A stretch of DNA of 64,000 nucleotides. It comes from Chromera velia (taxonomy: Eukaryota; Sar; Chromeraceae). The stretch is taken from NCBI GenBank assembly GCA_018398765.1, contig JAHBMJ010003463.1:22501-86500 (forward strand), read 5' to 3'. Below, piece by piece: positions 1-12,800 of this stretch (the stretch's first letter is position 1; every line of letters starts with the position of its first letter). The position numbers were made by a program, and so were the translations under genes. Below the pieces are notes generated by a model that saw nothing but the letters and a program-made list of their open reading frames with translations, searched no databases and was not told the origin of the DNA.

Positions 1-49
1 TTGCATTTTGCCCTACACATCTTTTCACTGTCTGAGCTGTTATTTGCAG

Positions 50-1657
50 GCCGCCGCGGTCTATCTGAGCTGTCTTTTTTCCTCTGGACGAGACGGAGGC
101 TACAGCTTCTCGGACAAGCGCGATTGCTCCTCCGACAGGCCAGCGGCAGATTTCTTGGGGACGGTGGGGGAGACGTTCCAGACGTCTCTTCGCTTTCATG
201 GATCTGTCTCCAAACTTTCCGGGACTTTGTCGAAGAGGCTTTTCCTCCGGGCACTCCTGCGAGCTCTGCGTGTCTGCGTGCAGGGGAGGGTGCGAGCCGT
301 CGACTGCATGAGCGTTTGGGTGGGGAGGTGGATGCTTATTTCCAGTCCGACAGTCGGACTCGGATGGAGAAGGAGACCGAGTGGGGCATCCGACAGGAGA
401 GAGAGCAGTTCGCTTTCGAAGTTCTCTCAGTGTGTCAGCATCTGAAGCGGTTGAGCAGAAGGGGAGAAGACCCCCCCGAGGTCTATTCTAGCGAGAGCTC
501 CGGTGAAGGTTTTCCGCTCTCTCTTTGGGAGGCTTTGGAGGCAGCCCTGGAGGGGTGGAGACTGATTGAAATCGGGGGGGAGGATGCGGTGAAGTCGGAG
601 AGCAACTCCAGTGGTCGCAATCACGCGGAGGTGATCAGCCTGATTCCTCTGGTTGATGCCTTCATTCAGGTACGGACGCGACATTCGATCAGTCGACTAC
701 CTTGTCGACTTCGTTCACATAACCGAGCGCAGGTTTCCATGCAACACAATCGTAGCGCAGTGAGTGCATCTTGCCAGCCCGGAGTGGGGGCCGAGAGATC
801 GATAGAAACACTCACATCTTTTTTCGATCTCCTTTTAAAAGAAATGAGTTTTCACTGTTGCGGATTCATTCACGCATCCATCCCTCATTTCGTTTTCCGC
901 CGCCGGGCGTTCCAAGACTGAATCTCCCTTTTTGGGTGGCAGGTTACCTGACGATAGGGTCTCGTTCACGTTCATATACGAACCTGCATTGCTTCAAGCA
1001 ACAACTGAACGTTTTCCTATGCATGCTCTTCTGTTCGCGAGCCTGCCTGCAGGCCGACCGTGGCGCGTCGGGGGTTCTCACTCCCTCTCAGCAGGCGCAA
1101 GGCCTGAGGTCCCTCCCGGGGCTCTCTCGGGCGTGGGAGTCCTCCGGCCCTCTGGGGTTTGGTCTTAGGGGGAGACTCACTGAGGAAATTCCTGGAGGCA
1201 TGCCCGCCCGGTGCACGCTCTCGCAGTACCTCGCTCTCTACGGGGGACTCTTTGTCTCCGTCGTAGTCTCACTCGCACAGCAGGGACACGCACAGCTTTC
1301 AATGGCCGCATCACGCCCCCCCCGTCTTCTCGGAAAATTCGATGGAGGGTCTCTGTCGTCCAGTGAAAGAGAGAGAGAGCGAGGAGGCGGCAGCAATGGG
1401 GCGATGGTAGAATGGGCTCTGAGGGTCGGAGAGCAGGTGCACCAAGAGTTCCGTCAGATGGAGCGAACCTTGGCGGCACTCCTGTCGTCACTTGTACATT
1501 CAGAAGAACCCCGAGTGAGTGAGTTTCTTTTGTTGCTCTATGATTTGGTTTTTCGTCACTTGTATGGAAAGTCAGTTGCTCTGCCGACCTTTGCGTCACG
1601 AGGCTTTGTAGTTTGTGTTTTCGACACTCTGTCTGTCTGTCTGTCTGTGTGTGTGTG

Positions 1658-1688
<31 letters not shown>

Positions 1689-2048
1689 GAAGAAGAAACA
1701 TATAGTCTGTCTGTCTGTCTGTCTGTCTGTCTGTGAAGAAGAAACATAGAGTCTGTCTGTCTGTCTGTGGAGAAGAAACATATAGTCTGTCTGTCTGTCT
1801 GTGAAGAAGAAGCATATAGTCTGTCTGTCTGTCTGTCTGTCTGTGAAGAAGACACACATAGTCTGTCTGTCTGTCTGTCTGTCTGTCTGTGAAGAAGAAA
1901 CATATAGTCTGTCTGTCTGTCTGTCTGTGAAGAAGAAACATATAGTCTGTCTGTCTGTCTGTCTATCTGTCTTTCAGTCTGTCTGTGAAGAAGAAACATA
2001 GAGTCTGTCTGTCTGTCTGTCTGTCTGTCTGTGAAGAAGAAACATATA

Positions 2049-2079
<31 letters not shown>

Positions 2080-2238
2080 AATATAATCTGTCTGTCTGTC
2101 TGTCTGTGAAGAAGAAACATATAGTCTGTCTGTCTGTCTGTCTGTGTGTCTCTTCGAATCCATGTTCAAATACAAAAAACGAAAAACGGAATTTCTATAG
2201 TATGTCTGACGGCGTACTGGTACCAGAGTTGTGTTTCT

Positions 2239-2289
<51 letters not shown>

Positions 2290-3270
2290 GTGCAGGACCG
2301 CGAGTTTTGCGTGCAACTGAGAGGGCGTCTCAGAAAGCACCGGTTGATGCTCCGCCGTCTCCGTTCCCCTGTCTCCATTGAGGGCATCGAAGAGCAGACA
2401 GGCCTCCTCGGGGTCTCTGCTGGGATGGACAGTCAGAGCCCTAGAAGTCCTTCTTTGCCTTCGGGCAGAGGAAGGGGGGACGACAAACTTGGCGCAGGGG
2501 TGGAAATACTACACAACTTCCGTGCACTTCTGGTGTTGCTGATCGGGTTTCAGTCCTACATCGAGGCTGAGGTTCCCCAAATCACCCAGCTCCGAACTCC
2601 GTCGGCCGTACAGGAAGAATGCCTGGTGCTTCGGAGAGTTGTGGAGAGTATGTGGAGAGGCGCGCTGAGTCTGTCTGCCTACTCGAACGTACAGAAGCAG
2701 CTGAGTTTTGGAGGGGGTGACGACTTTGGGGGACCACTTCCCTCTCTTGGCACCTCCACGCTTTCTGCAGTGCCGCTCTTGAGGGCTCTCGAAAATGCAG
2801 CAGCAGCAGCAGCACCCTCCAGTGCGGGTGGATGGGGGGAGGCAGCGGGGAGCTCTGGTGGTGGGGGGAACAGGCGGGTGAGCATCGCAGGGATTCCCCG
2901 TCTTCCAGGGCTCAATCAGAGCGCTGCGAGTGCAAGCGGGTACAGGCGCACGTCTGCCGCCATTCAACTAGAGGAGAGCAGCCCTGTCCTCCGGGCGAGA
3001 CAGCAAGCCCTGCAACTCTCCGCCTCCTCTGCTCGGCCTCAGGTACGCGACGGTCCGCTCTCGCTGCCTGAAGGCTCCCATCAGTCTCGGTCTGAGCCTG
3101 ACGGGGCGGGGGGAGTCTTCGGGCTCCAAGAGAGCGAAGCAGCTGCTGTGGCCGCTGGAAGTCCTGCGTTAGCGTCCTCTCGTGCCGTTTTGGGTGAAGC
3201 CGCTATGCGAGCAGCACGGTTGAGAGAGGAAATTGAAGGCACTGGACCTGCCTGGGGTTCTTCGGACTAA
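50..3270 (+). CDS. Gene A, 3' part: large protein, possibly gamma-tubulin-complex-like
   Basis: Three exons join in phase: 50-669 (acceptor TTTGCAG, donor GTACGG), 1053-1514 (acceptor CTGCAG, donor GTGAGT) and 2296-3270 (stop TAA). Upstream exons lie outside the window. Exon 1 has an acidic helical stretch. Exon 2 holds a hydrophobic segment around TLSQYLALYGGLFVSVVVSL followed by a coiled region. Exon 3 has a helix LIGFQSYIEAEV, then about 150 residues rich in A, S and G with an AAAAA run, and a basic tail. The order 'P..TL..Y..LF..VV.L', coiled segment, then 'LI.FQ.YIE.EV' loosely resembles the C-terminal GRIP2 domain of gamma-tubulin complex proteins. That is only a weak visual match, and it could equally be another helical scaffold protein. 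The intron 1515-2295 is filled by a GTCT minisatellite. Confidence 0.6.
1629..2145 (+). repeat. GTCT microsatellite with a recurring GAAGAAGAAACATATA spacer
   Basis: Runs of (GTCT)n are interrupted about ten times by near-identical spacers of the form GTGAAGAAGAAACATATA. The whole array sits in intron 2 of gene A. Reading frames across it are low-complexity artefacts. The same spacer occurs beside GTCT runs near 7163-7175 (opposite strand) and 55261-55276. Confidence 0.95.
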
Positions 3271-3279
3271 AGAGACGAA

Positions 3280-4090
3280 ATGAGAATGAAAGAAAAAAAC
3301 GAGGCTTTAATATTTTTTCCACATTTCTATCTAAATTGCTGCATCAATGCTAGCATAAATGTCTAACACTAATGAGAGAGTTTAGAAAGAAATATTAATT
3401 TTGATTATATCATAATGCCAGTGATGGTAATCATAGTGATGATGTTCTAGAACTTGAAAAAGAAAGTAAAAAGAATCAAAGCCTGGGCTGAGCCTAACAC
3501 TTCCAGATATTTTTATATAAAACATTTTGATTTGCACTTTTTTTAAATATATTTTTTTAGATTAACTCGGACTAAATTCTAGACTATAAATCAGTAATTA
3601 ATGAGTTTTATTTATTAAATCAAACTCATTGTATTCTTATATATTACGATAATGTTTTAAATCATCTAAATTTATAAACTATAGTAAATAAAACAAAATG
3701 TAACAGTGCTAACGATAACATCTTTTCAATCTGCTTAGATGTAATAACCTAAGAAATATTAACAATCATTATTTGATAATAAAAATTCGTATGCCCTCAT
3801 TTTTTTTTCAAAAACTGAATATATTGATATACGTGCTAAAACGCGTGTAAGCTTGTATGCAGATTTGACTATATGTGTTACCACTGCCAATAGCCCGCTA
3901 TGAAAAACAAAGATCATCTTATAATTTAAGTTACTTAAAGTATGAAATTCTTTTTTTCTCAATTAATCTATAGGTTGTGATAAGAAAAACCCGGCGACAG
4001 GTTTTTGTGCTTAGCTAGATAGATAGATCCGCAGAAGGTTCCGCGCTGCCAAATTTTCTACACACTGGCAGTTATCAATTGCCCCACTTC
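3280..4090. other. AT-rich island between convergent genes A and C
   Basis: This stretch is strongly AT-rich, with many runs of A and T, and stands out from the roughly half-GC surroundings. It begins within tens of bases of the gene A stop codon. I see no convincing coding exon or RNA gene in it. Confidence 0.8.
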
Positions 4091-4254
4091 TCTTACTCCA
4101 GGCTCCAGCTCCCTTCTCCGACCGGGAACCGACCTCTCGATCTACACCCACTCTCGTGAATCAATGTCGATGACCGAATGCATCCACGTCTTGATGGATA
4201 AATGGATGAGACTCGCTCTCTCTTTCTCTGTCCCTCGCGGTGGGGGTGGGGTCG

Positions 4255-4291
<37 letters not shown>

Positions 4292-6752
4292 TTGAGGGCA
4301 TGTCTGTGTGTCTGGCCCCCCCATTTTCCATTTCCAATGAAGTGTTTGATGATTCTGATTTGATACACACAAGTCAGAAAGGGGCTTGTTCGTCTCCCCT
4401 TCAAGTTGAATTGAAGGCTTCTTCACTGATCTGCCCATTGGTTGTGAAATTCTTTTACAGGACGCGCATGCACTCTCTACCTTTTTTGTGTCGCTTATTC
4501 CGAGAGGACAAGCGAACAAACAAACAGGAAGGAGTGAGACTCTGTCTACCAGCCTTCCTCTACCCAAGTCTCTATCGCTGCACATGGATGCATGGGCAGA
4601 CAGGCAGACATGCCGGAAAGAAAGAGGGAAAGAAGAAGGGTGAAGATTCGGTAATGCGATTAAACAGACAATCAGACCTCTAGCAAAAGCGTGCTTGCCC
4701 ATCCGAACAGACATGGCATGTCGTTTGATGAACGAATATACGGACACATAAGTGGATGCTGTTGATTGAAATTTCCTTCTCTCCCTCTCTTTTTTTCTTT
4801 CGTTTCTCCTTCCTTTCACGCACTCAAACTTACTTTCCGATTTTCTTTCTACAGTGTGAATTTATTTCTCCGATCAGAGAGCTCTCCTGATCGATCATGC
4901 AATCAGCAAACGACGATTCTCTGCTCCCTCCTCACTAGAGCTCTTCCTTTCCGTTTTTCTTCCCCGATCGAGAACCGTTTTCCCCTTCTCTCACACGAAA
5001 AAGCATGTCGGCTCTGTCTCGTTGCGTTAATTCAGATTTCAATTCTCTTCCGGTCATGCTTCCCCCCACGCAGCCGTTCTTCTTCTCAATGGGGGGCATG
5101 CAGGGACGAAAAGAGCCAGCATGATGATAGGGGTGACGAATTCATGGCGGGCATTCAGGTGATGGAAAGAACCTGCAGTGAGCCAGGCAGAAAAGCAGGG
5201 GTGCGAGGAAATGAAGGAAAGGGAAGGGGCATCACTGAGTACAAACTGAAACAAAAATGTATTCGACAGGCCGCAGGTGTATTTTGTCTTTTTTATGATG
5301 ATGATCGACTTTGATCTGTTGTCCATTTTCGACCTGCATGGGTGCTTATCCTCAACTGCATCTCGCCTCATGCATACCCAAGTAGCTGCATGGCAAAAAT
5401 AAAAAATTCTGCCTTGCTGGAAAGCCCGCAACTTTTGTGACAACCTGTATTTCTCACACGTCGCTGCAGAAATTAACATGCAGAAAAAAATTGGGGGCCT
5501 AACTAGTCAAGTCACGTTGTCCTTCCTTGTCTATTTTCTTATCTTCTCTCGCTCTCTCTGAGAGGCGCAAGGCTTGGATGAATAGCAGAGTCAATGGTAT
5601 TCAAGCATGCATCTTATATCAATCACTTACTCCTTAATTCAGCCCGTTATGTCTGTCTCATCCATCCTTGAAGCAGAGCAACGACAGAACGATACATGTG
5701 ATCCCTGCAAAAAGAAACAAAGGGCACAACGGAGAGATCCCACGCGAAGGGGAGAAGGAGAATGTCAAATTCACATACGTTTGCTCATGGGAATAGATAG
5801 GCCGACAGGAAGCAGAAGGCATTCCGACAAGAATTCAGGCCGACAAGCGAGGGCCGGGGGAAATCCAGTGATTACACGGTTGGTTGGCTATAGATGGAAG
5901 GGAAAAAAGACGAACAAAAAAAAAAGGATTGGGGACCCTGACCACACGCCAACAAAATAACCACCGCCAGCCATCAAACTCTGCTGACCGACTACACAGA
6001 TGAAGCCCCCCAAGGAGAACGGAATTACAGGCATCTGCACTCACTCGTTCGATCACGCACCGGTTCACCCGTGCACTCAAAGAAAGTCTCGATTTGATTC
6101 ATTCCGCATCGATGCATGGATGAGAGAGAGCGTCACTTTGTTGACTGATCAGGAAAGAAAAAAGACGAAGATCGAACAAAGAAACAGAGGGGGAAAAAGA
6201 GAGGCCAGAAGGGCTATGTGTGGGTCTCTCCCTGATCTGTCTCTCTGTCTCTCTCCAGAAAAGTTTCACATAGTTTCACACAACCATACGAAGAAAGATT
6301 GCGAGAAAAGGAACAAGAGACGAAACTCACGCACTTAATCGGCGAACACAAAAAGATGAGATCGGGATGATAGGAAGAAGAGAAGGACGGGAAGAAACCC
6401 TACAAGCTAGAGCAAAGAGCGGGCAGAGCAGGAGGGAGGGCACGAGAGTGAATAGGAAGGGGATATTGGCGGGTCCAGGGAGCGATTGAGAAACGGATGG
6501 CAGACGAGAGGGAGGCTAGTTGCAGAAGGGAACAGAGAGGAGAGGGAAGGAAGTACGAATGGATCAAGAGAATCAACAGTGCAAGGGAGGGAGGGAGAAA
6601 ACCCTCTAAGACAATTTGCTGACCGCAGATCGAAAAGTTGGTGTGACGCATTCTGCTTTGACAAAATCTTTTTTGGTTGCCGTGGAGGTGTCACACGAAG
6701 ATTCGATCAGCAAACATTGCTTGCTTGAACATCCCATCATTCTGCACAGACA

Positions 6753-6788
<36 letters not shown>

Positions 6789-7203
6789 TACATACATTCA
6801 TACATACACCAGAACATACACACACTATCTATCGCACACTTTCACATCAAATTCCAGCTGGGTCTCTCACATCGCTCCCGGTGTTCTCAGGGACAGATAA
6901 GATACGTCGTTGCGTCTGTCGGGAGGCTGAACAGATGCATGGACAGACAGACAGACAGACAAGTTATGGGTAGCGCCAGTCAAGGCGAGTGAGAAAGTTA
7001 AAGGGACAGAGCTCATGCAGAGGTGCAGTGAAAAGAGGACCTGAATGACTTTGCAGACGACTAAGCCACAAGGTCGTACATTTTGATGATTTCCTGAGCT
7101 TTTGAAATGAAAGTTGAGCAGGCATTCAAACAACAGACAGACAGACAGACAGACAGACAGACTATATGTTTCTTCTTCTTCTTCTCCCTCCTTTTGTTCA
7201 TGA

Positions 7204-7236
<33 letters not shown>

Positions 7237-7317
7237 TGGACAGAATGACTGAAAAACAGAGAGATATTCAGATAGATGACAGACAGAGAGAGAGAAAGAG
7301 GAGGCCTGCCTGCCTGC
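4091..7317. other. Intergenic, low-complexity, no gene recognised
   Basis: It contains GT/CA dinucleotide runs (about 4255-4291 and 6752-6784), a CAGA tetranucleotide array at 7133-7161 and 7204-7235, and purine-rich stretches. Open frames here are short and lack splice-bounded coding character. A frame near 5100-5310 and another at 5607-5960 are open but show no recognisable features. Confidence 0.6.
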
Positions 7318-7645
7318 CTACCTGCACAGGTTGTTTGTGAGCATGTTCTCCTCGCTGATGGGTGAGATGTCTGAGTCCAGTCCGATCTGTGAGGTCGGAG
7401 CGAGCTCTGTGGAGGGGTTGTTGTAGCATGAGTAGTAGTTCCAGATTGTGTCCACGACCGAGTCCGTCTCTGCCGGAGGGCTCGTTTCCGGGGTGGCGTA
7501 CCCGAAGTTGGCCTTGATGTACTTCTCTGCATTGTCCTTTTGGTCCTCCTTCTTGCTGTAGACACGAATTCAGCAAGAAAGAACAGAGAGACAGACAGAT
7601 GTTAATAAACTAGAAAGATTGGGCGCGATGCATCAAGCACGCACA

Positions 7646-7694
<49 letters not shown>

Positions 7695-7886
7695 ACACAC
7701 ACACACACACACATACACAGACAAACACACACACACACAGACACACACATACACATACACACACACACACACATACACACACACACACACGCACATACAC
7801 ACACACACAGACACACACACACACACACACACATACACAGACAAACACACACACACACAGACACACACATACACATACACACACAC

Positions 7887-7919
<33 letters not shown>

Positions 7920-7935
7920 CACACACACACACACG

Positions 7936-7967
<32 letters not shown>

Positions 7968-7969
7968 CA

Positions 7970-8006
<37 letters not shown>

Positions 8007-8211
8007 TTTCACTTTTGCACGCATTCACACGTAATCATGTACGCACGTTGCGTGTGCACACGCAAGGAGACGCAGTGACCGACAGAGAAAGACATAGACA
8101 GAGCGAGACTGACTACATGCAGCTGGAGGGTTGTGACGAGATGTTCGTGCACTTCGAGCTGTCTCTCGTCGTTGTTGCCCAAATGAAAACAGCCAGGTAG
8201 ATTCCGATGGT
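7318..8211 (-). CDS. Gene C, 3' part: predicted membrane-associated protein
   Basis: Two minus-strand exons join in phase 2. Exon 8211-8117 has acceptor GCATGCAG and donor GTAGTC; exon 7555-7318 has acceptor CTACAG and ends in TAG. The first starts with a hydrophobic segment TIGIYLAVFIW, followed by a Cys-containing stretch (KCTNISS). The second is polar and acidic, with WNYYSCYNN near its middle, and ends ENMLTNNLCR. No ATG marks the exons, so they are easy to miss. The intron is an extreme CA-repeat tract. Upstream exons were not found with confidence. The hydrophobic segment plus Cys/Asn-containing tail suggests a membrane protein (inference); I do not recognise the family. Confidence 0.6.
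7639..8004. repeat. Long CA microsatellite with a 120-bp higher-order period
   Basis: About 365 bases of (CA)n with interspersed CAGA, CATA and CGCA variants. The pattern of variants at 7681-7800 is repeated at 7801-7920, so a 120-base block has duplicated as a unit. It lies inside an intron of gene C. Confidence 0.95.
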
Positions 8212-8520
8212 CTGCATGCACAAAGAGAACGCAGGGAATCACTGAACGGTCGCAACGGTCTGCACACACACGCGCACGCGCGCGCGCGCATCCCTGCAAC
8301 ATTTTCCATTCGACATTAATTACCTTTGTAAGAGACCGTGCACATAAGGATGCGTTCATCAACTCTGTCACCCCCTTTCTTTCGTAAGACAGCTCAGTCT
8401 GGCTCTGCCACGGCAGTCTTGTACAACGATCTGCTTGGTTTTGTCCTGCCTGCTTGTTTGCTTGCATGCTGGCACCCTCCATAAGAATCGTTTGACAGGG
8501 AAGAACACTCAATCGCCCAG

Positions 8521-8595
8521 TGAGGATCAGAACCGCTATTGGGAAGGAAGCAGGAGCCTTCATTGGATTCACACTGATCTATTTGACGGGTTCAG
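8521..8595 (+). other. Possible orphan plus-strand exon with a membrane segment
   Basis: This interval is bounded by CCCAG at its left and GTAAGG at its right. One frame reads a hydrophobic stretch (AGAFIGFTLIYLTGS). The minus strand of the same DNA is also open and hydrophobic (ASFPIAVLILTG), and could be an upstream exon of gene C. I cannot decide between these, or exclude chance. Confidence 0.2.
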
Positions 8596-9091
8596 TAAGG
8601 TGGCAAAAAGAGCGCAGTGATGCATGGCTTACAATGAGCGTCTATCTATCGATCGATCGAACAAAGGTCAGGCACTTTCAAAATATATACACATCATTCG
8701 CCTACAGTTCCTGCCAGACCAGAGCTGTCAGAAAAAGCTCAGAAGAGACAGGAAATGACTTGTCTCGCTGATTCTCCATTTTGACACCAGGCTTCAATAA
8801 ACAAATAAGGTCAAATAGGGAAGGCAGGTTTCCCAAACACTTAAGCCGGGGCGGCTCAAATATATATATATTAATAGGTCAGGCAAACTGCATGGGGGTG
8901 TAGAGGGACAAACCCCTGTTCGTCTTTTCATGTGCTGGAGAGCCTGTCACGCACGTGTGTGGTTCAGTGCACATGTGTATGGGCTTCCCGATGGTGCTTC
9001 TGCATATGTAGATAATGAGGATGCGGGTTGCGATTTTCACTCAAAATCGTGAGTCTGAAGCAACAGAGCTTCACGAAGACTTACCCCCACA

Positions 9092-9319
9092 ATGAATAAG
9101 GTGGACCCTGTGACCATTTTCGCTCCTTCGGTCTTCCTTCTGCTTTTGGTTTACGTTGTGTCAGATTCCGTAGGATTGGGAGAAAGGGCCAAACCCAGGG
9201 GAACAAGATCCGACTTCGTTTGGACGAGAGAGTTGTGGACTGGGGTGTTTGTGTGGCTGTTTACATGTATATATACAGCGCGTTTCTGGTCAGCGCTCAC
9301 AATTGACGGAACAGGCTGA
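9092..9319 (+). CDS. Possible small membrane protein or signal-anchor exon (75 aa)
   Basis: An ATG-initiated frame encodes two hydrophobic stretches, FAPSVFLLLLVYVV near residues 10-23 and a W/F-rich one near residues 49-62. A potential donor GTAGGA after the first segment (about 9168) would make it a first exon instead. No relative is recognised, and it lies in the divergent space between genes C and B. Confidence 0.25.
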   Translation: MNKVDPVTIFAPSVFLLLLVYVVSDSVGLGERAKPRGTRSDFVWTRELWTGVFVWLFTCIYTARFWSALTIDGTG

Positions 9320-9873
9320 GTCTCACTTCAGTCAATTACTCTGCAGCGGGGGCGCAGACTGGCTCCTTGGATTCTTCTTTGGTGTTTGTGAAAGAGAAGT
9401 CTAGCCGTCAGTGCTTTTCCGAATGAACTCTGTTTCGCCTCGGGCACGCGGCGAATGTTGGAATGCATGGCGCGCGCGCGGCGCCGCGCGCTGCGTCCGC
9501 ATGCACTCCGCAGGAGCAAGGGGCTGCATGCTCAACTGCATGCATGCGCATGCACCCATGCATGCACGCAAGCGAGACCCTCTATATATATCCTTCTGTC
9601 AGGATGCCGCGAGCGAATGGGTGATCCGTCCATCTGAGAGCATCAAGAACGTCTATCAAATCTTTGTCAGCTCGGTAACAAACGTTTGGCCAGCAAGTCG
9701 CTTTCGAACTTCTCGGCGCATGCAGACGTATATATAGTAGATACCAGTTACCTGACTGACCTTTGTCAGACTGAGACTCGCAGGTTACAAGCTCTGTCTG
9801 TGCCTCCGCGACCGCCAGAGAGGGTGGGCACTGGCACAAGGAGAGCCGTAGCCTTTTGAGCTCCCCAACACGC
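9320..9873 (+). promoter_or_regulatory. Upstream region of gene B with CG-rich and GCATGC cluster
   Basis: The region holds a CGCG-rich block (about 9470-9500), clustered GCATGC/TGCATGCA motifs (about 9498-9568), and TATATATA at about 9584-9591 and 9729-9736, ahead of the gene B start at 9874. TGCATGCA is a known ApiAP2-type promoter motif in apicomplexans. A role here is inference. Confidence 0.35.
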
Positions 9874-12800
9874 ATGGTGCAATCACCGACAGCTTCGGTG
9901 CCGCTCGAGCGTCCGCCCGAAGCTTCAGTCTCTCCGAGGTCAGATAGCGGTAGTCTACCCGTTCCACCAGAGAGAGAAGCGAAGGAGGGCGGCGGTACTT
10001 CCTCGGTGCACATGCCCGCCTCCTCGTCCCTGTCCCAGAACAGAAGGAGAACTCACGTCCCGATCACAACGGGACAGAGCAAGTCAGGTGCCACCGAGCC
10101 GGCATCAATCCACAGAGGGCGTCTCGCTGTCATTTTGGCAACTGAAGGCTCCTCAAAGTTTTCAGAGTACAGGCAGGCGAGAAAACGATGCGAGGAGGTC
10201 AGTCGAATCTATTTGCATTTAGATCAAGGTTGGCACCGAGAAACATGCGGAACTATATTTGGGTGCATGGACAGCTCGCACCCATGCAGCACCAGGAGTA
10301 TATGAGTGATGATCAGCTCACTCGCGTCACAGATCGCACCCATGCAGCACCAGGAGTATATGAGTGATGATCAGCTCACTCGCGTCACAGAGGCAAGACG
10401 AGAAGAATCCATTTGCAGAACTCCAGTCAGAAAGAATATGTCTGTACGTTCTCATGCAGAAAGTGTGCAGGTAAGACTGTGCGAATACAGAATTGTATTT
10501 AAACGGTCACCCCTTCACACATGCGGATGAACATTGTGATGTTGAAGGATCCATTTCCGATCCTTGTGTATGCAGGCAAACTCCGCGTTCAGCTCAAAAA
10601 TCCACATCCCCAAACGATGGCACGCTCCCGTGACGGAACTCTACAAGCCTCTCGGCCCCCCAGTCGGCACGCCCCAGCTGCGACAGATGCAGCGACGGGC
10701 CCTGACGAGGATCCGAGGGCTGCAGTCACAAACCCGGGGGATCGCCCTCTCCCCCTCCCGGGGAGAAGAGGGGGAAGAGGCCCAAGCTGTGCATGGGGGG
10801 AACAGGGACGAGGACGGGGGTGAGAAAACAAACTCACTGCCGGGGGGGATACGGAAGTATAATGAGGAAGATGAGCACTACCAGTGGTTGAATCACCTGG
10901 CTTCCTGGAGATCCCACAGCACGTCCAGTCTCGCAGGCTGTCCTCGTTTGAAGAACATCGCAGACATTGCTGGGAGTGCCGATCTGACTTATTTTGTGGG
11001 TGAGAGCAACAGAAGACTGAAGTATGCGCGTTTGAATCAGGGTGCGCAGGTAGAAGGTGAATCTTTCCTTCATATGCTCGGCAAGGAGCAGATGGCAGCT
11101 CTTCAAACTCCCATCAGGGAGTTGAAGACAGAGACGAAAAACCTCATGAGAAGCCGTGCATTCCACGGAGACCTGCACAGACACCAATACGGCACTAACC
11201 CGAGGATGCAGATGTCAAATGCACAGCAGCAGCCAGGGGCGCAATACGGCACTAACCCGAGGATGCAGATGTCAAATGCACAGCAGCAGCCAGGGGCGCA
11301 ATACGGCACTAACCCGAGGATGCAGATGTCAAATGCACAGCAGCAGCCAGGGGCGCAGTCGTCATCGATGGAGGGGCAAGGGGGGGAGGGTCAAAAAGGG
11401 GAGGAGCATGCGACGGGCAAAGGAAACAAAATGGGAGTTCTGTCTCCTCCAGCACACCCGCAGCCACAGGCAGCACGCCCCCGACGTCTCTCTGCGCACA
11501 TGCCGCCGCCCTCCACTGGCCCCGCACACGCACAAGGACACAGACCACAGGCTCAGGCAGGCCCCACGCCTAGCCCTCCGCGGAAGAATCTCCACAGAGA
11601 CTCGGTCCACGAGGAAACTTTGCAGAAACTTTTGTTGTTCAAGACTGCCGACCCCCTCAAAGAGGAGAAGAATCCACGCGTGAGGGAAAGACTTCGGAAA
11701 ATTAGAGAGAAGGAGGGGCTGTCAGCCAACACCCCGATGCTCTTACAGGCCCAACAGCAGCAGCAAGAGACGGACACAGGGGGCAGACAGAGTTCAAAGA
11801 TTGTGCATGGTGAAGTCAAAGGAGTGCTATCGTCTCCGAATATTCCCAAGGCGGCCATCAGGCCCAATCAGTCTCTGGCACCTGGCTTCTTGTCGGAAGA
11901 TCCGGCAGCAGACAACTCGAAACGCAGCCCTCGAAATCCGAATCGTTCCACCCACCCCTTCAATTTTGAGGCGTCCGCTTTCTCTCCGCGAGAGACCAGA
12001 GCGAAGGAAGAGGAAGAGAATGAGAGGAATGCGATTGCAGCAGCCTCATTCAGAGATGCAAAGACAAACGAGACAGAACTTCCTCCCTACCCGTATCACC
12101 AGGGAGCTCTTTCATCCCATGATCCCTCTCTGCTGGGGGAAGTCTCACTCCAAGAAACAGAAGAAGAAACAGAGGAAGAAGAAGAAGAATCGGCTGGGCT
12201 CTCCTCCTCTTTGTCTTCCTCATCAGCTGAAAGCCAAAAAGGGAGAGAGAATCAAATTGCCACAGTAGAAGCAGACGCAGAAATGCTTTTGCTCCCACCT
12301 TCCCTTCCTTCTTCCTCTTCTTTCTTGTCCCAGAAGCAAAGCGAAAGAAACAGTCAAACAAAGACAAATCCCTGTGAGGATGATGACAGCCGCTCCACCA
12401 GGCCGACAGATGAAGAGGAAGAAGAGAATCAAAAGAGAGATAGGGACAGGCATACTAGGGGCTCTCCTCCACCTTCTGACAAAAGCGGAAGAGCCTCACC
12501 CCTCTCTCCACAAATTCCCAAACTTGCCAGAAACCTTCAGCCCCCTGCAGCAGCAGCAGCCCGTCAGCGCCGTCTGTCTGTCGCTGTCGGAGCTGCCCTC
12601 TCTCCCACGTCCCCTCAAGACAACCCGAACCCAACCGCTTCAACACTAATGCTCGACGAAGAAGGCCACGGAGTCTCGATACAAGAAGCTCTCAAGTCTT
12701 CTGCTGCTCTGGTGGTCAATAGACAGGATGCCGTTTCTCTCGGACTTGCGTCTGCCCGCCCCCCTCCCCGCACGTCCGTCATCATGTCTGCGGGTCTCCT

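Noticed and set aside
1556-2340. Open frames reading CLSV/DRQT repeats, superficially like repeat proteins
   Set aside because: They are translations of the GTCT microsatellite inside an intron of gene A.
7602-8028. Several long open frames on both strands across the CA tract
   Set aside because: They encode only CV, HT or similar dipeptide runs, which any CA repeat gives in all frames.
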